A stretch of 13,380 nt of DNA from CAZTVF01 sp964616985 (GTDB lineage Bacteria > Planctomycetota > Phycisphaerae > SM23-33). Position numbers and translations under genes: made by a program. Of this stretch, positions 1-5,995 are shown in pieces; the stretch's first letter is position 1; each line of letters begins with the position of its first letter. Under the pieces are notes generated by a model that ran no database searches, was not told where the DNA came from, and saw only the letters and a list, made by a program, of their open reading frames with translations. Where the stretch lies: positions 1 through 13,380 of the forward strand of contig CAZTVF010000132.1 in the NCBI GenBank assembly GCA_964616985.1, in the 5' to 3' direction.

Positions 1-113
1 TATTGGCAGGTAAACTCGTGCACGATGTATTGGCAGTTGTCACGTAGGCAGTAGGGAAGAAGAAGACAACCAGAAGAAACAGCCGCCGGCTTGGTCGGCG
101 TGGAGTAGATGGA

Positions 114-770
114 ATGGGTAATCCGTGGACGGCTGAGACGCAGAACAAGGAATGGTTCAAGGAGAGCGATTGGCTCAAGCGGCACGAGGGGTTCCTCCAG
201 CGTGCGCGGAGCGGCAAGATCGACGTGCTGTTCCTGGGCGACTCGATCACCGAGGGCTGGTTCGGCGGCGGGGCCAAGATCTGGCAGAGCGAGTGGACCC
301 CGCTCAACGCGGCCAACTTCGGCATCGGCGGCGACGAGGTTCAGCACGTGCTGTGGCGCGTGCTCAACGGCGAGATCGAGGGCGTGTCGCCCAAGGTCAT
401 CGTGATCATGGTTGGCACGAACAACCTCGGCAACGCCGGGCACAACGGGCCCGACACGGCCCGGGGCATCGAACTGCTGGTCTCCACGCTGCGGGCGAAG
501 CTGCCGGCGGCGAAGATCCTGCTGTTCGGCGTCTTCCCGCGCGACCGCATGCCCGAGACCAAGTTCCGCCGCGAGATCGCCGAGATCAACCGCCGCATCG
601 GCGCCCTGGCCGGCGGGGCGGTCACCTTCGTCGACATCACGAAAGACTTCCTGGAGCCCTCCGGCGAGATCCTGCCCACGATCATGCCCGACTTCCTGCA
701 CCTCACCGAGGCCGGGTATGAGATCTGGGCCCGCGAGCTCCGCAAGCAGTTCAAGACGCTCCTGGCGTAA
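114..770 (+). CDS. SGNH/GDSL-family hydrolase (PAF-acetylhydrolase-like)
   Basis: A 218-residue SGNH-fold esterase/lipase-type hydrolase. All four SGNH blocks are visible: GDSIT with nucleophile Ser44 (residues 42-46), IGGD with oxyanion Gly72, GTNN with Asn103, and the C-terminal PDFLHLTEAGY giving Asp193 and His196. The block order and the tryptophan after the nucleophile motif (ITEGW) resemble the platelet-activating-factor acetylhydrolase subunit group, which deacylates small esters or acetylated carbohydrates. The substrate cannot be told from sequence. There is no signal peptide, so it is probably cytoplasmic, unlike many secreted relatives. The start at 114 is chosen because GGAG at 102-105 lies 8 bases upstream; a second ATG at 109 is in another frame. 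It is followed by a 196-base gap of repeats, so it is probably transcribed separately from larB. Family call is firm; function is open. Confidence 0.9.
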   Translation: MGNPWTAETQNKEWFKESDWLKRHEGFLQRARSGKIDVLFLGDSITEGWFGGGAKIWQSEWTPLNAANFGIGGDEVQHVLWRVLNGEIEGVSPKVIVIMVGTNNLGNAGHNGPDTARGIELLVSTLRAKLPAAKILLFGVFPRDRMPETKFRREIAEINRRIGALAGGAVTFVDITKDFLEPSGEILPTIMPDFLHLTEAGYEIWARELRKQFKTLLA

Positions 771-781
771 GCCCGGGGATT

Positions 782-812
782 TCACCGCAGAGAGCGCAGA
801 GAACGCAGAGAG
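782..812. repeat. Short GCAGAGARC tandem repeat
   Basis: Three imperfect copies of a roughly 9-base purine-rich unit (GCAGAGAGC, GCAGAGAAC, GCAGAGAG) follow the stop of the SGNH hydrolase and lead into AGAAAAAGAG. It resembles the 9-base-period array at the end of nrnA in unit length and in lying just past a stop codon, though the unit differs. No coding role is seen. Confidence 0.6.
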
Positions 813-867
813 AAAAAGAGCTGCCAAAGGCGCTGGGTGCGGGTGCCTAGGCAGCGCCTCCGGGTGC

Positions 868-899
868 CATGCTTTTAGGCCCGCAGGGCCAAAAGCATG
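868..899. repeat. Intergenic palindrome CATGCTTTT...AAAAGCATG
   Basis: The arms at 868-881 and 887-899 form a long hairpin: CATGCTTTT, one unpaired A, GGCC, a short GC loop, then GGCC and AAAAGCATG. It lies between the SGNH hydrolase and larB and is preceded by GGGTGCC, the same heptamer that begins the palindromes near 1732 and 11771. It could end transcription of the upstream gene, but there is no T-run after the stem, so a dispersed palindromic repeat is the better description. Confidence 0.65.
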
Positions 900-954
900 T
901 TTGAAAGCATGGCCCCGGCATGTGGTGAAGGCTGTGCCGCGGGGCGAGACGCGG

Positions 955-960
955 TATAAT
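955..960 (+). promoter_or_regulatory. Possible -10 box (TATAAT) of larB
   Basis: A perfect TATAAT ends only 6 bases before the larB ATG at 967. If used, transcription would begin at or next to the start codon, giving a leaderless message. No convincing -35 box is seen about 17 bases upstream, and AAGG touches the ATG directly, which is too close for a normal ribosome binding site. In such GC-rich DNA a perfect hexamer is notable, but one box is weak evidence. Confidence 0.4.
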
Positions 961-966
961 CCAAGG

Positions 967-1722
967 ATGAATGAGAACTCCCTCAAGGCGCTTCTGAAGC
1001 AGGTTTCGCAGGGCAAGGTCGCGATCGAGGAGGCGGTGGACAAGCTCCGCCACCTGCCGTTCGAGTCGCTGGGCTTCGCCCACGTCGACCACCATCGCTC
1101 GATCCGCTGTGGCTTCCCCGAGGTCATCTTCTGCCCCGGCAAGACCGTCGAGCAGATCCGCATCATCTTCGGCAAGCTCGCCGCCGGCGGCGGAAACGTT
1201 CTGGCCACGCGGGCCACGCCCGCTGCCTACGAGGCTGTCAAGGCCGACATCCCCGCGGCCCGCTACGACGAACTCGCCCGCGCCATCACGCTCCGCCAGG
1301 GCCGAAAGCCCGCCGGGGCCGGGCACATCGCCGTCGTCGCCGCGGGAACCAGCGACCTGCCCGTGGCCGAGGAGGCCCGCATCACGGCCGAGATCATGGA
1401 TCAGCACGTCACCACGCACTACGACGTGGGCGTGGCCGGGCTGCACCGCCTGCTGGCGCACAGCAAGCTGCTGCAGGAGGCCCGCGTGATCGTGGTGGTG
1501 GCGGGCATGGAGGGCGCGCTGGCCAGCGTGGTCGGCGGCCTGGTGGCCGTGCCGGTCATCGCCGTGCCCACGTCGGTGGGCTACGGGGCCAGCTTCGGCG
1601 GCCTGGCGGCGCTGCTGGCGATGCTCAACAGCTGCGCGTCCAACGTCAGCGTGGTGAACATCGACAACGGCTTCTCCGGCGGCTACATCGCCTCTATGAT
1701 TAACCGCCAGTCCAAGAAATAG
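967..1722 (+). CDS. larB: LarB: pyridinium-3,5-biscarboxylic acid mononucleotide synthase
   Basis: A 251-residue protein with LarB architecture: an N-terminal domain with the FPEVIFCPGKT segment (50-60) and a C-terminal PurE-like domain from about residue 118 with GTSDLPVAEEA (127-137), GMEGALASVVGGL (180-192), PTSVGYGASFGGLAALLAML (201-220) and NIDNGFSGG (231-239). LarB carboxylates the pyridinium ring of nicotinic acid adenine dinucleotide and hydrolyses the phosphoanhydride, the first step towards the nickel-pincer nucleotide cofactor of lactate racemase and other LarA-family enzymes. Cys223 in NSCA is probably the cysteine that forms the covalent intermediate in the family. The reading frame stays open far upstream, but homology begins at the ATG at 967. 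larA, larC and larE are not in the window. PurE itself is excluded by length and by the LarB-type N-terminal domain. Confidence 0.93.
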   Translation: MNENSLKALLKQVSQGKVAIEEAVDKLRHLPFESLGFAHVDHHRSIRCGFPEVIFCPGKTVEQIRIIFGKLAAGGGNVLATRATPAAYEAVKADIPAARYDELARAITLRQGRKPAGAGHIAVVAAGTSDLPVAEEARITAEIMDQHVTTHYDVGVAGLHRLLAHSKLLQEARVIVVVAGMEGALASVVGGLVAVPVIAVPTSVGYGASFGGLAALLAMLNSCASNVSVVNIDNGFSGGYIASMINRQSKK

Positions 1723-1731
1723 GTGCCAGCT

Positions 1732-1763
1732 CGGTGCCACCCCAAAACTTGTTTGGGGGTGTC
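1732..1763. repeat. Palindrome GGTGCCACC...GGGGGTG
   Basis: Begins 9 bases after the larB stop. CACCCCAAAAC and GTTTGGGGGTG can pair as a hairpin. The flank CGGTGCCACC matches the start of the larger element at 11781, so the two look like members of one family. It may also act as the 3'-end structure of the larB message. Confidence 0.6.
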
Positions 1764-1780
1764 TTCGCGGCGGCGGCAGG

Positions 1781-1803
1781 GTAGGGTGGGCAGGCTTGCC
1801 CAC
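1781..1803. repeat. Solo arm of the TAGGGTGGGCAGGC repeat
   Basis: GTAGGGTGGGCAGGCTTGCC here is identical to the left arm of the composite palindrome at 9060-9080. The matching right arm is absent, so this is a half element or an independent copy. GGGCAGGCTTGCCC is itself a small palindrome. Confidence 0.65.
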
Positions 1804-1815
1804 GATGGACCCGGG

Positions 1816-1872
1816 CCGGGTGAACCCCTCTCCCTCCAGGGAGAGGGTGGCCCGCAAGGGCCGGGTGAGGGT
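1816..1872. repeat. CCCTCTCCC/GGGAGAGGG double-hairpin repeat
   Basis: A perfect 10-base stem (CCCTCTCCCT at 1826-1835 and AGGGAGAGGG at 1838-1847, loop CC) is followed by a second hairpin GGCCC-GCAA-GGGCC (1849-1862). The octamer CCGGGTGA occurs on both sides (1816-1823 and 1861-1868). From general knowledge, repeats of this look occur between genes in several GC-rich bacterial groups and give rise to spurious reading frames. Nothing suggests that it is translated. Confidence 0.65.
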
Positions 1873-1893
1873 GTCTCGGATGAAGCCGCAAAG

Positions 1894-1916
1894 GCGAGCG
1901 ATTTCCGGCCGCTCGC
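1894..1916. other. Hairpin upstream of the NAD(P)HX dehydratase gene
   Basis: GCGAGCG (1894-1900) and CGCTCGC (1910-1916) form a perfect 7-base stem with a 9-base loop, 31 bases before the chosen start at 1948. It could be part of the 5' leader or the last piece of the 1723-1947 repeat island. Function unknown. Confidence 0.35.
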
Positions 1917-1947
1917 TTCGACGTGCGCCGGGCCACGAAATTCGGAA

Positions 1948-2871
1948 ATGAGTCGGTCTATGAACGACATCGAGATCATCAGGTCTGTCCCCAAACTGCC
2001 CCCTCGCGCCGGCGGTTCGCACAAGGGTACGTTCGGGCACGTGCTGGCCGTGGGCGGGTCGCGCGGCATGGTGGGGGCGGCGGCCCTGGTGTCGCTGGCG
2101 GCGTTGCGAGGCGGGGCGGGGCTGGTGACCTTCGCCGTGCCCGAGCCGATCCAACTCGCCGTGGCCACCCTGTGCCCCTGCGCCACCTCCGTGCCGCTGG
2201 CGTGCGGCTCCGACGGCGCGCCGTCGCCGGCCGCGGTGAGGCAGGTGCTGGAAGCGCTGGGCTCGTGTGACGTGCTGGCGATGGGCCCGGGCATGGGCAC
2301 CGGCGGCGGGCCGGCAATGCTCGTGCGGGCGGCCCTGGAACAGGACAAGCCCCTGGTGCTCGACGCCGACGGCCTGAACAACCTCGCCGCCATCGACGGC
2401 TGGGCGGCCCTGCGGCGGTCCCCGATGATCATGACGCCGCACCCCGGCGAGTTCGCCCGCCTCGTGGGCAAGGGCATCCAGGCCGTGCAGGCCGACCGCG
2501 TCAACGTGGCCGTGGTCGCCCAGCGGCAGTGGCAGGCGGCCTCGCCCGCGGCCCCGCTGGTGGTGGTGCTCAAGGGCGAGGGCACGGTGGTCACCGACGG
2601 CCGGCGCGTGTACGTCAACGACACCGGCAACCCCGGCCTCGCCACCGGCGGCACCGGCGACATCCTCACTGGCCTGACCGCGGCCGTGCTGGGTCAGATG
2701 CTCGGCGCGGGCTGCCGGGTTCCGGCCGCACTCTTCGACGCCGCCTGCCTCGCCGTGCACGCCCACGGCCGCGCCGGCGACCTCGCCGCCGACGCCAAGG
2801 GCCCCATCTCTCTCATCGCCACCGACCTCCTCGACACCCTCCCCGCCGCCATGCGCCAAGCCACCGCCTGA
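1948..2871 (+). CDS. nnrD: ADP-dependent NAD(P)H-hydrate dehydratase, stand-alone
   Basis: A 307-residue CarbK/ribokinase-fold enzyme that dehydrates S-NAD(P)HX, a damaged form of NAD(P)H, back to NAD(P)H at the cost of ADP or ATP. Family blocks in order: KGTFGHVLAVGGSRGMVGAA (26-45), MGPGMGTGGG (112-121), LDADGLN (138-144), TPHPGEFARL (163-172), VVLKGEGTVV (206-215) and NPGLATGGTGDILTG (228-242), where GTGD (235-238) holds the phosphate-binding turn and catalytic Asp238. Many bacteria carry this domain fused to the NAD(P)HX epimerase; the epimerase half is absent here, so it should be encoded elsewhere. The start is uncertain: ATG at 1948 or 1960, both with weak ribosome binding sites. The frame is open upstream through the repeat island, but that translation is repeat-derived and was left out. 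Confidence 0.92.
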   Translation: MSRSMNDIEIIRSVPKLPPRAGGSHKGTFGHVLAVGGSRGMVGAAALVSLAALRGGAGLVTFAVPEPIQLAVATLCPCATSVPLACGSDGAPSPAAVRQVLEALGSCDVLAMGPGMGTGGGPAMLVRAALEQDKPLVLDADGLNNLAAIDGWAALRRSPMIMTPHPGEFARLVGKGIQAVQADRVNVAVVAQRQWQAASPAAPLVVVLKGEGTVVTDGRRVYVNDTGNPGLATGGTGDILTGLTAAVLGQMLGAGCRVPAALFDAACLAVHAHGRAGDLAADAKGPISLIATDLLDTLPAAMRQATA

Positions 2872-3044
2872 GCCCTCTCACCGCCACGCCGCACTTTGTG
2901 CCGGGCTGTCGGTGCGGTGGTAGAGGACGCGGGCTCGGCACGAGCGGGGAGTTGGATGACTCGACCGGCGCCGAAAGGCGGACGGTGTTGACGCAACGCC
3001 ATGTTCGAAGGTCATTGCGCCGCATCGACAGAGCGCAGACGCGG

Positions 3045-3710
3045 TCACTTCACGAAGACGCGGATGATTTCGACGAAGGTCAGCACGGCCAGCAGCGCGA
3101 CGGCGAGCAGGACGAGCTTGCTGAGGTTGCGGCCGTGACGGAGCATCTCGTCGGCGGTCTCGTCCTTGGCGTTGGCCCAGCGGTCGCGCATCTGTTCCAT
3201 GATCTCGACGTGGGCGGCGTTGCTATGGTCGAGGTTGTCCAGCGACTCGTTCAGCCGCGACAGGGCGCTGGCGGTGCGGAGGTCGGATTCGTTGCCCTCG
3301 GCCAGGGCCCGCTGGATCTCGCCCAGGATGTCGCTCTGGCGGCGGCTGTCGGAGGCGAGGTCGTCGAGCGTCTGGATCAACTCCTCGCGCGGGTCGGACA
3401 TGCGGGAGAGCAGGGCCTCGAGCTTGGCGTGGAATTCGCCCTGCGTGTTCAGTGCGGCCGCAAGCTCCTGCAGCGTCGCGGGGAGCTGGGCCAGCTTTCC
3501 GGCGGTGTCGGCCGGCAGCGGGTAGGTGATGGCGGGCTCGCCGGCGGCGGGGGCGGCGGGCTCGAGGGGCACGTCAAAAGGCTCGGTGGGGACGGGCGAC
3601 TCGGCCGGCGGGGTGCAGGTATTAAACGTGGCCTGGGCCGGCGGCGCGGAGGCGTCGCTGGGGCGGCTGAAGACCGCAAGTGCCCGTTTGAAAAAGCCTT
3701 TCTTGATCAT
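3045..3710 (-). CDS. Tail-anchored, proline-rich, coiled-coil protein of unknown function
   Basis: A 221-residue protein I cannot assign to a family. A basic N-terminus (MIKKGFFKRA) is followed by a low-complexity Pro/Ala stretch (about 20-68), then a long charged helical region (about 70-195) rich in Leu, Glu and Asp and likely to form coiled coil, then one strongly hydrophobic segment (about 197-219) that ends with a single lysine. This is tail-anchor topology: a cytoplasmic rod held in the membrane by its last residues. It is not an artefact: AGGAG (positions 3721-3717) sits 6 bases before the ATG, and codon use matches its neighbours. It is divergent from ribF (103-base gap) and convergent with nnrD (173-base gap, no clear terminator). 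Chemoreceptor-like or division-scaffold roles are possible but not supported by any motif. Confidence 0.8.
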   Translation of the reverse strand: MIKKGFFKRALAVFSRPSDASAPPAQATFNTCTPPAESPVPTEPFDVPLEPAAPAAGEPAITYPLPADTAGKLAQLPATLQELAAALNTQGEFHAKLEALLSRMSDPREELIQTLDDLASDSRRQSDILGEIQRALAEGNESDLRTASALSRLNESLDNLDHSNAAHVEIMEQMRDRWANAKDETADEMLRHGRNLSKLVLLAVALLAVLTFVEIIRVFVK

Positions 3711-3737
3711 GATGTGCTCCTGCCGGGCGAGCCCGGC

Positions 3738-3766
3738 TTGACACGCAAGTGTGCGAACTCTACCAT
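3738..3766 (+). promoter_or_regulatory. Sigma-70-type promoter of ribF
   Basis: A perfect -35 TTGACA (3738-3743), a 17-base spacer and the -10 TACCAT (3761-3766, 4 of 6 matches) lie in the divergent gap before ribF. The predicted start near 3773 gives a leader of about 40 bases, too short for the usual FMN riboswitch, none of which I see. AGGG at 3804-3807 is the likely ribosome binding site. Confidence 0.6.
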
Positions 3767-3813
3767 CCCGCTGGGATTATTTCAATATCGGCGCTTGTGG
3801 CGCAGGGTGAGGA

Positions 3814-4767
3814 ATGAATTTGTCCAAGAATTGCATCGACGGCCTCGAATCGCTGCCCGAAGGCCTTGCCGGGTGCGTCCTGACGATCGGCAACTTCGAC
3901 GGCGTGCACCTGGGCCACCAGCGAATCGTGCAGACCGCCCGCGAGCTGGCCGCTCCGTACGGCCTGCCCGTGGTGGCCATGACGTTCGAGCCGCCGCCGG
4001 ACCTGGTGATCCGCCCGGCGGACGCCCCGCAGCGCCTCCTGCCGCCGGCCCAGAAGTGCCGCCTGCTGGCCGCCGTCGGGGCCGACTGGGTCGTCACCGT
4101 CCCCGCCCGGGCCGAACTGTTCGCCATGACCCCGCAGCAATTCATCGACGACGTCATCGTGCGGCGGTTCGCCCCGCGCCACATCGTCGAGGGCCCCAAC
4201 TTCTTCTTCGGCCGCGGGCGCAGCGGCGACGTCAGCACGCTCCGCCAGGCCGGCCTGCGCGGCGGGTTTGAGATGAACGTGGTCGAGCCCGTGATGCTCG
4301 ATGTGGCCGGCGGCTCGCAGCGCGTCTCCAGCACGCTGGTCCGCGGGCTGGTAGCCCAGGGAAACATGCGCGACGCGCAGCGATGCATGGGCCGCCCCTT
4401 CACGCTGTACGGGCCCGTGGTGGCCGGCGCGGGCCAGGGCCGCCTGCTGGAATTCCCCACCGCCAACCTCGCGCCCGGCGACCAGATCCTGCCGCCCGAC
4501 GGCGTCTACGCGGGCACCGCGCGGATCGGCGAGGTCTCGCACCCGGCCGCCATCAGCGTCGGCACCAAGCCCACGCTGGGCCCGGCGCCGCGGGTGATCG
4601 AGGCGTTTCTCATCGATGCCAGGGGCGACTTCTACAACCAGGACATGGCCTTGGGCTTTTTCCAGCGGCTTCGCTCTCAGGAGCGGTTCGACGGCATGGA
4701 ATCGCTGCGGCAGCAGATCGCAAAGGATGTGCAGAATGTGCGCGACATCTGTAAACGAAGCGTTTGA
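3814..4767 (+). CDS. ribF: Bifunctional riboflavin kinase / FAD synthetase
   Basis: A 317-residue RibF, close to the usual 305-320. The N-terminal FAD synthetase (nucleotidyltransferase) domain, about 1-185, shows TIGNFDGVHLGHQ (24-36) with the HxGH-type nucleotide motif, EGPNFFFGRGRSGD (126-139) and VSSTLVR (171-177). The C-terminal riboflavin kinase domain, about 190-315, shows GRPFTLYGPVV (193-203), FPTANL (214-219) with the Mg/ATP-binding PTAN, PDGVYAG (228-234) and ISVGTKPTL (247-255). The enzyme phosphorylates riboflavin to FMN and adenylates FMN to FAD. Its 3' end overlaps the next gene by 32 bases in another frame, indicating co-translation. In many bacteria ribF follows truB in an rbfA-nrnA-truB-ribF cluster; here truB is absent and nrnA follows ribF. 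Confidence 0.95.
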   Translation: MNLSKNCIDGLESLPEGLAGCVLTIGNFDGVHLGHQRIVQTARELAAPYGLPVVAMTFEPPPDLVIRPADAPQRLLPPAQKCRLLAAVGADWVVTVPARAELFAMTPQQFIDDVIVRRFAPRHIVEGPNFFFGRGRSGDVSTLRQAGLRGGFEMNVVEPVMLDVAGGSQRVSSTLVRGLVAQGNMRDAQRCMGRPFTLYGPVVAGAGQGRLLEFPTANLAPGDQILPPDGVYAGTARIGEVSHPAAISVGTKPTLGPAPRVIEAFLIDARGDFYNQDMALGFFQRLRSQERFDGMESLRQQIAKDVQNVRDICKRSV

Positions 4768-5776
4768 TGCCGCCGCCGGCCGCCTGCAACGGTCGGCGTC
4801 GATGCTGATCGTCTGCCACGCCCGCCCCGATGGCGACTGTCTCGGCGCGATGGCCGCCCTGGCTGCCTCGGCCCGCGCCGCCGGCAAGTCGGCCGCCACG
4901 CTCTCCCCCGACAAGGTCCCCGCGCGGTACGAGTTCCTCTTTGGCAGCCGCCTGCCGGCGCCGGCGACGCAGTTCGCCGCACTGGCCGACGCCGCCGACG
5001 TGATCGTCATCGTCGACACCTGCGCGATGGCGCAGCTGGACGTGGTCGGCCCGCAGGTGCAGCAGCGCCGCGAAAAGGTCGTCGTCATCGACCACCACGC
5101 CACGTGCGATTCCCTGGGCGACGTTCAGTGGATCGACAACTCCGCCTCCGCCGCCGGCGTCATGGTGCTGGAGATGATCGATGTCCTCAATTGGCCGCTG
5201 CCGCCCGAGGCGGCCGAGGCCGTCATGACCGCCCTGACCACCGACACCGGCTGGCTGCGATTCGCCAACACCGACGCCCGCTGCCTGGCGGCGGCCGGGC
5301 GGTGCATCACGCTGGGCGTGCGGCCGGACAGGCTGTACCAGCGGCTGTTCCAGACCGACCGCCCGCAGCGGCTGGCCCTGGTGGGGCGGATGCTGGCGAC
5401 GCTGGAACTGCGGGCCGGCGACCGCCTGGCGTCGATGATGATCCGCAAGGCCGACTTCGAGGCCACCGGCGCCCTGCCCGAAGAGACCGAGAACCTGGTG
5501 AACGAGGCGCTGCGGATCGGCAGCGTGGACACCGCGATCCTGCTGGTGGAGAGCGGCGACTGCATCCGCGTCAGCCTCCGCAGCCGCGACGCCGTGAACG
5601 TGGCCGAGGTGGCCAAGGCGTTTGGCGGCGGCGGCCACGCCCGCGCCGCCGGCGTCCGCGTCACGTGCGACATCCACGACCTCCGCCGCAAGCTGGTGGA
5701 GGCGTGCGAGAAAGCCTTGTCCACGGATTACACGGATTACACGGATTACACGGAGAAGAAAGAAGAGAAAGCGTGA
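4736..5776 (+). CDS. nrnA: DHH-DHHA1 phosphoesterase: NrnA-type nanoRNase / pAp phosphatase
   Basis: A 346-residue DHH-family enzyme expected to degrade short oligoribonucleotides and dephosphorylate 3'-phosphoadenosine 5'-phosphate, using Mn. Motifs: HARPDGDCLGA (28-38) with metal ligands His28, Asp32 and Asp34; VIVDT with Asp94; the signature IDHH with Asp119, His120 and His121; TTDTGWLRF (168-176); and the C-terminal DHHA1 glycine motif FGGGGHARAAG (296-306). The ATG at 4736 is preferred: AAAGG at 4722-4726 lies 9 bases before it, and it overlaps ribF by 32 bases; the alternative is 4727. The last 18 residues (329-346), including three Tyr-Thr-Asp-type units, are translated from an intergenic repeat that has run into the 3' end, so the ancestral protein probably ended near residue 328. 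Confidence 0.92.
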   Translation: MCATSVNEAFDAAAGRLQRSASMLIVCHARPDGDCLGAMAALAASARAAGKSAATLSPDKVPARYEFLFGSRLPAPATQFAALADAADVIVIVDTCAMAQLDVVGPQVQQRREKVVVIDHHATCDSLGDVQWIDNSASAAGVMVLEMIDVLNWPLPPEAAEAVMTALTTDTGWLRFANTDARCLAAAGRCITLGVRPDRLYQRLFQTDRPQRLALVGRMLATLELRAGDRLASMMIRKADFEATGALPEETENLVNEALRIGSVDTAILLVESGDCIRVSLRSRDAVNVAEVAKAFGGGGHARAAGVRVTCDIHDLRRKLVEACEKALSTDYTDYTDYTEKKEEKA

Positions 5777-5828
5777 TTTGCTTGCACTCTTTCTCTTTGT
5801 TTCTGTGTAATCCGTGTAATCCGTGGAC
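5719..5828. repeat. 24-bp perfect inverted repeat built from 9-bp units, overlapping nrnA 3' end
   Basis: The left arm 5719-5742 and right arm 5805-5828 are perfect reverse complements over 24 bases. Both are made of a 9-base unit (CACGGATTA on the left, TAATCCGTG on the right), with just over three tandem units on the left. The 62-base interior also has pairing potential: purine-rich AGAAAGAAGAGAAAG against pyrimidine-rich CTTTCTCTTTGTTTCT. The nrnA stop (5774-5776) lies inside the loop. The RNA hairpin could terminate transcription or protect the ribF-nrnA message, but there is no T-run after the right arm. Such 9-base-period hairpin repeats fit a dispersed, non-coding element. Confidence 0.85.
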
Positions 5829-5848
5829 CGCTCTTTGAAAGAAAGACC

Positions 5849-5995
5849 GTGCTGAAGATCATCGAAATCATCGCGTTGATCGTGCTGCCGCTGGCGTGGG
5901 GCCTGCTGGTGGAACACCTCTTCCAGAAGTGGCGGGGCAAGCCGCACGTCCTGCGCACGAAGGCGACAGAGAATCCCAGTGATTGGACTATCTGA
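5849..5995 (+). CDS. Small single-span membrane protein (48 aa), unknown function
   Basis: A 48-residue reading frame starting with GTG at 5849. It opens with a hydrophobic helix (about residues 4-21: IIEIIALIVLPLAWGLLV), then a basic stretch (QKWRGKPHVLRTK), then a polar tail ending DWTI. The positive charge after the helix predicts a cytoplasmic C-terminus. Purine-rich GAAAGAAAGA (5837-5846) may serve as ribosome binding site. Its end overlaps the start of the TauE/SafE permease by 17 bases in another frame, which implies translational coupling and possibly a partner role. High third-position GC supports real coding. I recognise no family; initiation by GTG and the small size leave some doubt. 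Confidence 0.6.
   Translation: MLKIIEIIALIVLPLAWGLLVEHLFQKWRGKPHVLRTKATENPSDWTI

Noticed and set aside
1..54. Possible tail of an upstream gene (frame open from base 1 to a stop at 52-54)
   Set aside because: Only 17 codons, with composition unlike the genes here and two copies of TATTGGCAG; too short to support.
847..2859. A 670-residue open frame on the minus strand across larB and nnrD
   Set aside because: It is antisense to two well-supported genes, is full of His, Gly, Arg and Ala runs typical of GC-rich shadow frames, and crosses the repeat island at 1723-1947.
1948..2871. A bifunctional NAD(P)HX epimerase/dehydratase
   Set aside because: No YjeF N-terminal epimerase domain is encoded upstream in this frame; the upstream frame is repeat-derived.
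2872..3044. tRNA, terminator or small gene in the convergent gap
   Set aside because: A GTTCGAA stretch at 3004-3010 has no surrounding cloverleaf, only a 6-base CCGCAC/GTGCGG stem is seen near 2890-2920, there is no T-run, and no small frame has a ribosome binding site.
3772..3813. FMN riboswitch before ribF
   Set aside because: The leader from the predicted promoter is about 40 bases and lacks the conserved FMN-aptamer segments.
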